From positions 62,001 to 126,000 of the forward strand of contig NZ_JACOFR010000013.1 in the NCBI RefSeq assembly GCF_019455385.1: a stretch of 64,000 nucleotides of DNA, written 5' to 3'. The notes below the pieces were generated by a model. It saw only the letters and a list, made by a program, of their open reading frames with translations. It ran no database searches and had not been told where the DNA came from. How positions within the stretch are numbered: position 1 is the stretch's first letter; each line of letters opens with the position of its first letter. The DNA comes from Bradyrhizobium sp. BR 10289 (GTDB taxonomy: Bacteria; Pseudomonadota; Alphaproteobacteria; Rhizobiales; Xanthobacteraceae). Made by a program: the position numbers and the translations under genes. This document shows positions 50,492-57,947 of this stretch, piece after piece.

Positions 50492-51283
50492 TCAGACGAT
50501 CTTGATCGACATGTCGGGCAGGCCCTCGAGCTTGCACAGCAGCACGTCGCCCTTCACCACGGGACCGACATTCTCCGGCGTGCCGGAATAGATGATGTCG
50601 CCGGCCTTCAGCTCGAACGCTTCGGAGAGCTTGGCGATCTGCTCGGCGACGCTCCAGATCATCTTGCTGAGATCAGAGCTCTGCTTCACCGTGCCGTTGA
50701 TCGCCAGCGAAATCGCGCCTTTCTCGAAATGGCCGGTCTTGCTGGCGGGATGGATCGGGCCGATCACCGCGGCGTGGTCAAAGCTCTTGCCGATCTCCCA
50801 GGGCTTCTTCTCCGCGGCCATGCCGTTCTGGAGATCCCGCCGGGTCATGTCGAGGCCGAGCGCGTAGCCATAGACGTGGTCGAGCGCTTTATCGACGGGG
50901 ATGTTGGTGCCGCCGGATTTCAGCGCCGCGACCAGCTCGACCTCGTGATGATAATTCTTGGTCAGCGACGGATAGGGATGATCGGCGACCTCGCCCACCG
51001 CGACGTTCTGGATGGCGTCGGTCGGCTTCTGGAAGAAGAACGGCGGCTCGCGGTTCGGATCGGAGCCGCGCTCGATCGCGTGTGCCGCGTAGTTGCGCCC
51101 GATGCAATAGATGCGACGGACCTGGAACACGCTGGTTTCGCCGACGATCGGGATCGTCACCATCGGCACCGGGAAGATCGGCTTGGGCCCGGCCTGCGCC
51201 GCGGCCGGCGCGGTTTCAGCGAGGCCCGCCGCCGTCATCGCGGCTGCGGCCGTCAGCACGCTGCGGCGCGTGGTTCTTGTCAT
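50492..51283 (-). CDS. Fumarylacetoacetate hydrolase family protein with Tat signal
   Basis: The 263-residue protein has a twin-arginine leader, TRTTRRSVLTAAAAMTAAGL ending near AAAQA (about residue 31). The FAH-type core follows: RIYCIGRNYAAHAIERG, EPPFFFQKPTDAIQ, the metal-binding glutamates in NYHHEVELVAAL, GYALGLDMTRRDLQ (Asp) and IIYSGTPENVGPV. FAH-family enzymes cleave or hydrate diketo acids (fumarylpyruvate, acylpyruvates, oxaloacetate) and are usually cytoplasmic, so export to the periplasm is unusual. It is the last gene of a minus-strand operon, 83 bases after the alpha/beta hydrolase. The ATG at 51283 is favoured because it gives the complete Tat signal. Confidence 0.88.
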   Translation of the reverse strand: MTRTTRRSVLTAAAAMTAAGLAETAPAAAQAGPKPIFPVPMVTIPIVGETSVFQVRRIYCIGRNYAAHAIERGSDPNREPPFFFQKPTDAIQNVAVGEVADHPYPSLTKNYHHEVELVAALKSGGTNIPVDKALDHVYGYALGLDMTRRDLQNGMAAEKKPWEIGKSFDHAAVIGPIHPASKTGHFEKGAISLAINGTVKQSSDLSKMIWSVAEQIAKLSEAFELKAGDIIYSGTPENVGPVVKGDVLLCKLEGLPDMSIKIV

Positions 51284-51366
51284 GACTTCGCTCCCTACTT
51301 TTGTCTCGTTGGAGCGCCAGTCATAGAGCCAAACGGCGGGCGGGCCAATGGCCCGCCTTGTACGTC

Positions 51367-52185
51367 TTAAGTCGCGACGCGATCGAAGAACTCCCGCACT
51401 TTTCGCGCGCAGACGTCCGGGTCGGTGGCGGCGACGTGATAGGAATCGCCGGGCAGCACGTCCAGCTTCGAGCCCGGAATCGTCTCCTGCCACGCCTTCA
51501 CGGACGCGACGTCGCCGAGCCCCGAGCCGGTGGTGGTGATGACCAGCGCCGGACGCTTGATCGACGGAAGCTCGCCGGTGACGTCGACGGTCGGCACCAT
51601 CTGGAGAAACGCCTCCAGTGTCGAGGCCTTGGTCTTCGACATCAGCCTGATCCACCAGTCCAGCGCCGCCGGCGGCAGCGAGGAGCCGAGCCGGCCGGCC
51701 GTGGTCTCCCGCACCCAGGGCTCGACGCCCTGCTCGCGGATCTGCTTGCGCCAAGCCGGCGCCCGCTCGTTGAACGAGGTCAGCGAGGCCGGCGCGCCAA
51801 CCGCCGCGACCGCGATCACGCGGTCCGGATGTTTTGCCGTCAGATGCATCGCCAGCGTGCCGCCGATCTTGCCGCCGACCAGGAAGACGCGGTCGAGCTT
51901 CAACCCATTCAGCATTTTGATGATGTCATCCCCGAGGCCGGCGAAGCGATAAACGTAATCGCCTTGCATCGGCGTCGAATCGCCATAGCCGCGCAAATCG
52001 GGCCGCACCACCAGATGATGCGTGGCGAAATACGGCACCCAGCGCCGGAATGCCTCGCCGCTTTCGGCAAGCCCGTGCAGCATCACGACCGGCGGCCTGG
52101 TGTCCCAGGGCAGCAGATAATCGTCGATGCGAACCGCCAGTTCGCAATCGTCGCTGACACCGATCTTCCGCAGTTCGCTAGCCAT
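51367..52185 (-). CDS. Alpha/beta-hydrolase fold protein lacking the nucleophile serine
   Basis: A 272-residue alpha/beta-hydrolase: VVMLHGLAESGEAFRRWVPYF (oxyanion region), VRPDLRGYGDSTP, the nucleophile elbow FLVGGKIGGTLAMHL, an Asp region near LVITTTGSGLGD and a C-terminal His in GDSYHVAATDP. The elbow consensus GxSxG is GGKIG here, so Lys106 replaces the serine. Ordinary esterase or lactonase activity is therefore not expected; a lyase-type or non-catalytic role is possible. The start overlaps the SDR stop (TGATG). It lies between SDR and FAH-family genes, as in ring or diketone cleavage pathways. Confidence 0.85.
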   Translation of the reverse strand: MASELRKIGVSDDCELAVRIDDYLLPWDTRPPVVMLHGLAESGEAFRRWVPYFATHHLVVRPDLRGYGDSTPMQGDYVYRFAGLGDDIIKMLNGLKLDRVFLVGGKIGGTLAMHLTAKHPDRVIAVAAVGAPASLTSFNERAPAWRKQIREQGVEPWVRETTAGRLGSSLPPAALDWWIRLMSKTKASTLEAFLQMVPTVDVTGELPSIKRPALVITTTGSGLGDVASVKAWQETIPGSKLDVLPGDSYHVAATDPDVCARKVREFFDRVAT

Positions 52186-52973
52186 CAGATACACCTCGTT
52201 CCACCGCCATCGACATTGATGCAGGTACCCGTAATGAAAGACGCGCGGTCTGAACAGAGGAACGCGACGATGCCGGACACTTCGTGCGGCTGCCCGACGC
52301 GGCCGAGCGGGACCGAGGCGATGGCCGCGGCATTCGTTGCGGTTTGCCCCTGACCGGAGATCGCGGCACCTTGCGAGATCAGGCTGTCCCAGCGGTCGGT
52401 CTGCACCGGCCCGGGATTGACGCCGGTGACCAGCACATTGTCAGGCGCGCACTCTTCCGCGAGCGCCAGCGTGAAGTTCAGGAGCGCCGCGTTGACCGCG
52501 CCGCCCGCCATATAGGCCGCGCGCGGCTGATGCCCGCTGCGGCCGATGATGTTGATGACGCGGCCCCAGCGCCGGTCGCGCATTTCCGGCAGCACGTTGC
52601 GCGCGCAGCGCATGTAACCGAGCAGTTTCAGCTCGATCGACTTGGCCCAAATCGCATCCGGCGTCTCCGCGATCCGGCCCATCGGCGAAGCCCCGGCATT
52701 GTTGACGAGGATGTCGATCCGGCCGAACTCCGCGCGCGCGGTGTCCATCGCGCGGGCGATATCGTCGGGCCTGGTCATGTCACCGGCGCAGGCGATCACG
52801 CGCCGGCCGGTGTCGCGCGACATCTCCTGCGCCGATGCCGCAAGCCGCTCGGCGTCGCGCGCGACGATGACCACATGCGCCTGCTCGCGCGCGAGCTCGG
52901 CGGCAATGGCACGGCCGATGCCGATGCTGCCGCCGGTGACGACGGCAACCTTGCCGCCCAGATTGAGATCCAT
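52185..52973 (-). CDS. Short-chain dehydrogenase/reductase (atypical active site)
   Basis: Classical SDR of 262 residues. The cofactor motif VVTGGSIGIGRAIA is at residues 12-24, NNAG at 91-94 and a C-terminal GTCINVDGGGTRCI. The active-site segment reads GRSGHQPRAAYMAGGAVNAA: Tyr154 is in place, but the lysine of YxxxK is Gly158, and no serine is at the usual distance (Asn141 instead). NAD(P) binding is likely; normal proton-relay catalysis is doubtful. It follows the binding-protein gene by 9 bases and overlaps the hydrolase gene by one base. Confidence 0.88.
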   Translation of the reverse strand: MDLNLGGKVAVVTGGSIGIGRAIAAELAREQAHVVIVARDAERLAASAQEMSRDTGRRVIACAGDMTRPDDIARAMDTARAEFGRIDILVNNAGASPMGRIAETPDAIWAKSIELKLLGYMRCARNVLPEMRDRRWGRVINIIGRSGHQPRAAYMAGGAVNAALLNFTLALAEECAPDNVLVTGVNPGPVQTDRWDSLISQGAAISGQGQTATNAAAIASVPLGRVGQPHEVSGIVAFLCSDRASFITGTCINVDGGGTRCI

Positions 52974-52982
52974 GACGCGCCC

Positions 52983-53954
52983 TCAATCCACCGTGGCGCC
53001 GGAGGCCTTGACGAGCTTGCCCCACTTCGTGGTCTCGTCCGCGATGAACTGTCCGAATGCGCTGCCGAACACCGTGCCGGGCTCGGCGCCGAGCTCCGCA
53101 AGCCGCTTCTTGACATCGGGCATCTTCAGGATTGTCTCGAGCTCGCCGCTCAGCTTGGCGAGCGCGGGCTCCGGCGTCTTCGCAGGGGCCACCAGTCCGA
53201 ACCACGACGACGCCTCGAAGCCGGGGACGGTCTCCGCCACCGTCGGCACGTCAGGCAGCGCTTCCGCGCGCTTCGCGCCCGCGACGGCGATCGCATTGAT
53301 GGCCTTGCCCTGCACCTGCGGCAGCACCGCCGGCATGTTGTCGAACATGAACGGGATTTGCCCGGCGAGCAGATCGTTCATCGCGGGCGCGGCGCCGCGA
53401 TAGGGCACGTGGACGATGTCGATGCCGGCCATGCTCTTCAGCAGCTCGCCGGCCAGATGATTGGTCGAGCCGATGCCGGACGAGCCGAAATTCAACGTGC
53501 CCGGCTTGGCCTTGGCAAGCGCAATCAGCTCGCCGACGTTCTTCGCCTGTACCGTGGGATTGACGACCAGCACGATCGGCACTGAGGCAATCAAGGCGAT
53601 CGGCGCAAAGGCCTTGGCAGGATCGAACGGCAGCTTCTTGTAGAGCGAGCCATTGATGGTCAGCGGCGGCGGCGCGGTCAGCAGCAGGGTGTAGCCGTCG
53701 GCCTCTGCGCTTGCCACGGCTTCCGCACCGAGATTGCCGCCGGCGCCGCCGCGGTTTTCGACGAGGAAAGTCTGGCCGTTCCGCTCGGTCAGCTTCTGCG
53801 CGACGATGCGGGCGATGATGTCGTTGGAGCCGCCGGCCGGGAACGGCACGATGATCTTGACCGGACGGGAAGGATAATCCTGCGCTAGAGCCACGCCGGA
53901 AAACAGAACGGCCGCACAGGCGGCCAGAAAGGTGCGTCGCATAACCCCGCGCAT
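52983..53954 (-). CDS. Bug family (TctC-like) periplasmic substrate-binding protein
   Basis: A 323-residue tripartite tricarboxylate transporter binding protein: signal peptide (RRTFLAACAAVLFSGVALA), then YPSRPVKIIVPFPAGGSNDIIAR, VENRGGAGGNLGAEAVA, HVPYRGAAPAMNDLLAGQ and VPTVAETVPGFEASSWFG, all family hallmarks. The ATG at 53954 has AAGGAAG about seven bases upstream. No TctA/TctB membrane genes lie nearby, so it is an orphan, as are most of the expanded Bug set in beta- and alphaproteobacteria. It heads the operon with the SDR, hydrolase and FAH-family genes, whose substrate it may bind. Confidence 0.93.
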   Translation of the reverse strand: MRGVMRRTFLAACAAVLFSGVALAQDYPSRPVKIIVPFPAGGSNDIIARIVAQKLTERNGQTFLVENRGGAGGNLGAEAVASAEADGYTLLLTAPPPLTINGSLYKKLPFDPAKAFAPIALIASVPIVLVVNPTVQAKNVGELIALAKAKPGTLNFGSSGIGSTNHLAGELLKSMAGIDIVHVPYRGAAPAMNDLLAGQIPFMFDNMPAVLPQVQGKAINAIAVAGAKRAEALPDVPTVAETVPGFEASSWFGLVAPAKTPEPALAKLSGELETILKMPDVKKRLAELGAEPGTVFGSAFGQFIADETTKWGKLVKASGATVD

Positions 53955-54311
53955 GGGCACTTCCTTGATGTTTGTCTTGTTGTTGTTCGATTCATCACAC
54001 CGCCAGCAATGGCCTCAACTTCCCGATGCCGTCAAGCCGGGTGAGATTGCAGGATTTGCAATGGCCTGCACCATTACGGCCGGGTCTCGCATTGTCACGA
54101 GCATGCTTCGTTCTCAGTTAGTTTCCCGGGAACGCAGGCCGGCGAAATCGCGAAAAATTGCCGAAGCCCGGTTATTCCTTCGGCAATCCGCGTCCGCCGC
54201 CGCCAACATGAAACTTATATGAATTCCGGGCGGCATGAACGCCGCCGGCCAGCCGCTCGAGCTGTCGCAGCTCCTGCGATACGGGTGACGCTCGCCGGCG
54301 CCTCGCAGTCT
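53955..54311. other. Intergenic region between the Bug gene and the small-protein operon
   Basis: 357 bases without a supported gene. It should hold the promoter of the minus-strand Bug operon. I see no clear -35/-10 pair, no strong hairpin and no known repeat here; a 17-codon frame near 54236 is too short to support. Confidence 0.5.
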
Positions 54312-54342
54312 CTTGACACGCAATTCCGGCTGCATATTTTTG
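54312..54342 (+). promoter_or_regulatory. RpoH (sigma-32)-like promoter upstream of the small-protein operon
   Basis: CTTG (54312-54315), 17 bases, then CATATTTTTG (54333-54342). This differs at one position from the rhizobial RpoH consensus CTTG-N17/18-CYTATNTNNG as I know it. It also reads as a fair sigma-70 promoter (TTGACA, 16 bases, TATTTT). It lies 65 bases before the first ATG. Confidence 0.5.
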
Positions 54343-54406
54343 CGGCGAGAAGACTCTTTCTCACCCTCAAAAATCAAAGGATCTAACGCGACCGTCTGGA
54401 GAGACG

Positions 54407-54628
54407 ATGATGCTCGATGAGAACTTGGCCCGCATTCGTGCACACCGTAACAACATCCACCGCTATCGGCGCCTTCTGAAGACCAGGCTGTCCGAGCTCG
54501 AACGCCGGTTCATTGAGAGACGCCTTACAGAAGAAAGATCGGCGCTCGAGGGCCTGACCGCAGCGACCTTCCCGGTCGCTTTCGCTGCCACCCATGCTCC
54601 GATCGACGCGAGGGGAGCAATGCAATGA
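54407..54628 (+). CDS. Small charged helical protein, 73 aa (unknown)
   Basis: MMLDENLARIRAHRNNIHRY leads into RRLLKTRLSELERRFIERRLTEERSAL, a strongly charged helix that could form a coiled coil, and then an alanine-rich tail. GGAGAG lies about six bases before the ATG. The stop overlaps the start of the next ORF in an ATGA. Not recognised; rich in Arg and Glu, like small stress-induced proteins of this group. Confidence 0.68.
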   Translation: MMLDENLARIRAHRNNIHRYRRLLKTRLSELERRFIERRLTEERSALEGLTAATFPVAFAATHAPIDARGAMQ

Positions 54629-54801
54629 TCAGCCAGCGAGAACTGCTCATTCGCGGCAGCGAAAAGGTGATCGGCCATTACGAACTGCTTCTGGCAAACG
54701 CAAAGACCGAGCAAGAGCGCGAACTCTATCTGCAGCGGATCGAACGCGAGCGACGGCTGATCCGCGACTTGCAAGGCGGGCAGGATCACCGCGCAGCCTG
54801 A
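54625..54801 (+). CDS. Small charged helical protein, 58 aa (unknown)
   Basis: MISQRELLIRGSEKVIGHYE, then LLLANAKTEQERELYLQRIE and RERRLIRDLQGGQDH. It is predicted entirely helical with alternating charges, similar in style to the 73-residue protein before it. The two share an arrangement (HRNNIHRYRRLL versus GSEKVIGHYELLL, then ExExxxxxxRIxxER) that may reflect duplication. It overlaps the upstream gene by 4 bases and is followed by a strong hairpin at 54883. Confidence 0.65.
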   Translation: MISQRELLIRGSEKVIGHYELLLANAKTEQERELYLQRIERERRLIRDLQGGQDHRAA

Positions 54802-54880
54802 GCCGCGAGTCATGCGGCACGCATCCTCTCAGGCAGCGCTATCGCATGCGGTTGCATGATGCAGCGGCATCGGCACTTGG

Positions 54881-55071
54881 CTCCCTCTCCCGCTTGCGGG
54901 AGAGGGTTGGGGAGAGGGTGTCTCCGCAATGGGAGAATCCCCCAGAAGAAAGAACCCTCACGCGCCGCGCGCGGGACGATGCTTCGCATCGCCCCGGGCG
55001 TCGGCCTCTCCCGCATCCGCCTTCGCCCGAAGGCGGGCTTCGGCGGACAAGAGCGGGAGAGGCGGTGCAAG
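54881..55071. repeat. Hairpin-rich intergenic repeat between converging operons (terminator region)
   Basis: CCCTCTCCCGC-TT-GCGGGAGAGGG (54883-54906) is a perfect 11-bp stem. Nearby are GGGAGAG/CTCTCCC repeats (54912-54918, 55004-55010, 55053-55060) and CGCCCGAAGGCGGGCTTCGG. The element separates the plus-strand small-protein operon from the minus-strand heat-shock operon and probably terminates both. The same type of repeat is common in Bradyrhizobium genomes. Confidence 0.7.
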
Positions 55072-55090
55072 CCCGCAAGCTGCGACCGGT

Positions 55091-56197
55091 TCAACGAAGG
55101 AGGCGATTGGGCGCTGCGAGAGCACTGCTGGATTCAGTTGCGGGCGCGACCCTCACGTTGACCGTGAGCGGAGCGCCGTTGCGCAGGACCGAGAGCCTCA
55201 CATCCTGGCCGACGCGGGCAAGGCCAATCGTGTTGCGGAGCTGGGCAGCGGTGCGGATCGGGCGGTCGTCCGCTCCGGTGACCACATCCCCCTTGCGCAA
55301 GCCCGCCCTTTCCGCGGGCGAATCCGCGGCCACCTCGGCGATGACGGCGCCTTGGCTCACTCCCTTGTTGACGGATGGATGGGTGTCTTTCAGCGAGATG
55401 CCGATACGGCCGCGCTCGACGCGGCCATTGGCGATGATCTGCTCCATCACCTTGCGTGCCATGTTGACCGGAATGGCAAAGCCGATCCCGACATTGCCAC
55501 CGGCAGGCGAGATGATCGCCGAGTTGATGCCGACGAGCTCGCCGCGCAAGCTGACCAGCGCGCCGCCGGAATTGCCCGGATTGATCGCGGCGTCGGTCTG
55601 GATGAAATCCTCATAGCCCTGCTTGCCAAGGCCGGTCCGGCCCAGCGCACTGACGAGTCCCGACGTCACGGTCTGGCCGAGGCCGAAGGGATTTCCGATC
55701 GCGAGCACGAAGTCGCCGACTTCGAGCGCGTCGCTGTCGCCGAAGGTGAGCGCCTTGAGCCCGGTCGGGGTCTGGATCTGGAGCACAGCGACATCGGTGG
55801 GCGGATCCCGCCCGACGACCTTCGCGGAAAACTGCCGGCCGTCCTTGGTCGTGATCTGTACGGCGGACGTCCCTTCGACCACGTGATTGTTGGTCAGGAC
55901 GTAACCGCGCTCGGCATCGACAATGACCCCGGAGCCGGTCGCGCTGACCTCCTTTTCGATCTGCCGGGGGACATCGAAGAATTCGCGAAATAGCGGGTCG
56001 CGGTAGAGCGGATTGTCCTCCCGCACCCGCCCGTGGACGGAGATGTTGACCACGGCCGGCGTCACCTGCCGCACCAGCGGCGCCAGGGTCGGCAGCGAGC
56101 CGCCTGTCTTCAGGTCGGGAATTTGGCCGGCAGCAGGCTGCGACGCCGAGAGCGTCAGCACCAGCATCGCCAGCAAGAGCAAACGCACAGCACGCAT
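55091..56197 (-). CDS. DegQ/HtrA-type periplasmic serine protease
   Basis: A 368-residue protein: signal peptide (RAVRLLLLAMLVLTLSASQPAAG), trypsin-like domain with catalytic triad His105 (TNNHVVEG), Asp135 (PPTDVAVLQ) and Ser210 (NPGNSGGALV), and one PDZ domain (about 265-350: VIAEVAADSPAERAGLRKGDVV). One PDZ domain makes it shorter than classic DegP (two PDZ), nearer to DegS-like or short HtrA proteins. It degrades or refolds damaged envelope proteins. It is the last gene of the Hsp20 operon, 54 bases after the 38-residue ORF, so it should be heat-induced with the cytoplasmic chaperones. Confidence 0.93.
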   Translation of the reverse strand: MRAVRLLLLAMLVLTLSASQPAAGQIPDLKTGGSLPTLAPLVRQVTPAVVNISVHGRVREDNPLYRDPLFREFFDVPRQIEKEVSATGSGVIVDAERGYVLTNNHVVEGTSAVQITTKDGRQFSAKVVGRDPPTDVAVLQIQTPTGLKALTFGDSDALEVGDFVLAIGNPFGLGQTVTSGLVSALGRTGLGKQGYEDFIQTDAAINPGNSGGALVSLRGELVGINSAIISPAGGNVGIGFAIPVNMARKVMEQIIANGRVERGRIGISLKDTHPSVNKGVSQGAVIAEVAADSPAERAGLRKGDVVTGADDRPIRTAAQLRNTIGLARVGQDVRLSVLRNGAPLTVNVRVAPATESSSALAAPNRLLR

Positions 56198-56251
56198 CTT
56201 CAGTACCTGCCACCTTGCCTGAATGAGGATTGGAACGTGAAAACTCCGGCC

Positions 56252-56368
56252 TCAGAGCTCGTCACGCGACTTCGTCATGAGGCCCTGCAGAGCCAGAAAC
56301 GGAACGGTCCAGACCGCGGAAGCCTGGCTGAGCAGCACGAGGCCCAGAACGGTTTGCGTGAGCATCAT
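56252..56368 (-). CDS. Small membrane protein, 38 aa, in heat-shock operon (unknown)
   Basis: MMLTQTVLGLVLLSQASAVW, then TVPFLALQGLMTKSRDEL. One or one and a half hydrophobic segments with a charged tail. The first ATG overlaps the stop of the 111-residue gene upstream in an ATGA, which supports translation. It lies between a cytoplasmic heat-shock gene set and the periplasmic protease gene. Confidence 0.55.
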   Translation of the reverse strand: MMLTQTVLGLVLLSQASAVWTVPFLALQGLMTKSRDEL

Positions 56369-56700
56369 GCACTCCGCCCCTCCACGGCGGCCCATGGCCG
56401 CCGCAGCCGCATCGGGACGCCGCCGCCGCGCGGCGGGTCGTCATTGTCGTTGTCCCCGTCGAGCTTGCGCAGAGCGGCCAGGATGTCGGCGAGCCGGACC
56501 GTATGGCCCATGCCGGGAATCTCGCGCAGCGCAGGACAGGATTCGACCGTGTACATGTCGGATGCCCAGGACGACAGGATGATCCGCTTCTCCGGCGTGG
56601 AGAGTTCCTTCGCGTTCAGAACCTCGGCAGGCGAGTCGTAATGGGCGGCGGGATGAAACAGCAAATTGAGATTGCTGGAATTGGTATTCACGTTGGTCAT
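56365..56700 (-). CDS. Conserved hypothetical protein, 111 aa, in heat-shock operon
   Basis: Core: NLNLLFHPAAHYDSPAEVLN, AKELSTPEKRIILSSWASDM, YTVESCPALREIPG and RLADILAALRKLDGD, followed by an acidic run (NDNDDPP) and a basic end. This arrangement, FHPA-H-D-P-EVL / S--EKR-ILSSWASD---VES-P-LR / -L---A---LDGDND-PP-GG, is one I remember from proteins next to hsp20 genes in rhizobia; function unknown. The ATG at 56700 (MTNVNTNSSNLN) is preferred over one 18 bases upstream. It lies 84 bases after hspA. Confidence 0.72.
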   Translation of the reverse strand: MTNVNTNSSNLNLLFHPAAHYDSPAEVLNAKELSTPEKRIILSSWASDMYTVESCPALREIPGMGHTVRLADILAALRKLDGDNDNDDPPRGGGVPMRLRRPWAAVEGRSA

Positions 56701-56784
56701 CGTCGATACCTCCCTCATACTCCTTTCAAAGGGACGGGTTTGTTGACGTGGACGGCGGCGCCATGGCCGCCGTCCGGCTCGACG

Positions 56785-57276
56785 CTAACGCGTATTGATT
56801 GCGATGCGCTTGACGCCTTCGCGCGCCTTCTCGGACTTCGGCAGCGACACGGTCAGGACGCCGTTCCTGAACGACGCCTCGGCCTTGTCCTCCTCGACGC
56901 CCTCCAGCGGGATCTGCCGCTCGAATGCGCCGTAGTAGCGCTCGGTGAAGTACCGGCCTTCGCCGTTGCGCTCCGCCTTCTTCTCGCCGCGCACGGTCAA
57001 GACGCCGTTGGCGATCTCGACCTGGACGTCCTTCTCGGTCAGGCCTGGAAGCTCGGCCGAGACGGTCAGCGTCTTGTCGGTCTCGCTGAGCTCGACCTTG
57101 GGCCAGCCGAAACGACCTTCCATCAGCGGCGACACGCTGGTCCCACCGAAGCCGCGGAAGACGTCGTCGAACAGGCGATTCATCTCGCGGTGAAGCGTCA
57201 GGAACGGATCGAAATTCTCGCGCGCAGGCGCAAGCTCCTGGTTTCTGGACCAGGGAATCAGATCACGAATAGCCAT
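56785..57276 (-). CDS. Small heat-shock protein (Hsp20/alpha-crystallin family, class A type)
   Basis: ATP-independent chaperone of 163 residues. It starts AIRDLIPWSRNQELAPAREN and has FDPFLTLHREMNRLFDDVFR before the alpha-crystallin domain (WPKVELSETDKTLTVSAELPG ... VLTVRGEKKAERNGEGRYFTERYYGAFERQIPLEG ... ASFRNGVLTVSLPKSE). The GVLTVSLPK segment is the conserved end of the domain; the C-terminus is short. The ATG at 57276 has AAGGAGAG seven bases upstream. It follows the first hsp20 gene by 77 bases in the same transcript. Confidence 0.93.
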   Translation of the reverse strand: MAIRDLIPWSRNQELAPARENFDPFLTLHREMNRLFDDVFRGFGGTSVSPLMEGRFGWPKVELSETDKTLTVSAELPGLTEKDVQVEIANGVLTVRGEKKAERNGEGRYFTERYYGAFERQIPLEGVEEDKAEASFRNGVLTVSLPKSEKAREGVKRIAINTR

Positions 57277-57353
57277 GGATCTCTCCTTCATGCATCAGGG
57301 AGCGCGGCTCGCGCACCCGCGCGCCGCGTTCCTCCATTGGACCAATCGAGCGC

Positions 57354-57815
57354 TCAGGCTGCTTTCTTCTGCTCGATCTGCGATGCGGGAGGGGTGACGC
57401 CCGCGATCGGGATCCGACGCGGCTTCATGGCTTCCGGAACCTCGCGCACGAGATCGATGATCAGCAACCCGTCCTGGAACGAGGCCTGCTTCACCTGAAC
57501 ATAATCGGCGAGGTTGAACACGCGCCGGAACGGACGCGCGGCGATGCCCTGGTACAGATATTCGCGCGCGGCGGTCTCGGGCTTCTTGCCCTCGATGGTG
57601 AGGGCGTTCTGCTCGGCCGTCACGGTGATATCGCTGGCGCCGAAACCCGCCACGGCAAGGCTGATCCGGTAATGGTCTTCGCCGGAACGCTCGATGTTGT
57701 AGGGGGGATAGTTGTCCTCGGTCGCCTGGCGCAGCGTGCTGTCGACGAGGTCGGCCAGGTGATCGAAGCCGATGGTGGAGCGCCACAGCGGCGCGAAGTC
57801 GAAATTGGTCCTCAT
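57354..57815 (-). CDS. Small heat-shock protein (Hsp20, IbpA-like type)
   Basis: A 153-residue chaperone. RTNFDFAPLWRSTIGFDHLADLVD and NYPPYNIERSGEDHYRISLAVAGF are typical of the IbpA/HspA class of rhizobia. The alpha-crystallin domain continues with ALTIEGKK, YLYQGIAARPFRRVFNLADYV, then ASFQDGLLIIDLVREVPE, and ends RRIPIAG with the I-x-I-type tail used in oligomer assembly. The ATG at 57815 has AGGAGG about seven bases upstream; that sequence is part of the ROSE hairpin. First gene of the five-gene heat-shock operon. Confidence 0.95.
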   Translation of the reverse strand: MRTNFDFAPLWRSTIGFDHLADLVDSTLRQATEDNYPPYNIERSGEDHYRISLAVAGFGASDITVTAEQNALTIEGKKPETAAREYLYQGIAARPFRRVFNLADYVQVKQASFQDGLLIIDLVREVPEAMKPRRIPIAGVTPPASQIEQKKAA

Positions 57816-57940
57816 AACCAAGTCCTCCTGAGAGCAAGATGGATACGAAGGAGCGCAGGACAGCGGATCAGACGGGTCCGACGACCGGTCCGGCGCCCGC
57901 ACCGGGCCCGATCTGGCACCCGGCACACCGCTCTCGCGGC
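57816..57940 (-). promoter_or_regulatory. ROSE-type RNA thermometer in the hsp20 leader
   Basis: The 125-base leader closely parallels the Bradyrhizobium ROSE1 element. It starts with a GCCGC...GCGG stem, continues with GC-rich stems (GCCGGGTGCC..., CGGGCCCGGTGCGGGCGCCGG), and ends with TTGCTCTCAGGAGGA right before the ATG. There TTGCTC pairs with GAGGA of the Shine-Dalgarno sequence with one G bulged and a four-base loop, the signature ROSE hairpin that melts on heating. Translation of hsp20 should be blocked at low temperature. Confidence 0.88.
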
Positions 57941-57947
57941 GAAAAAC

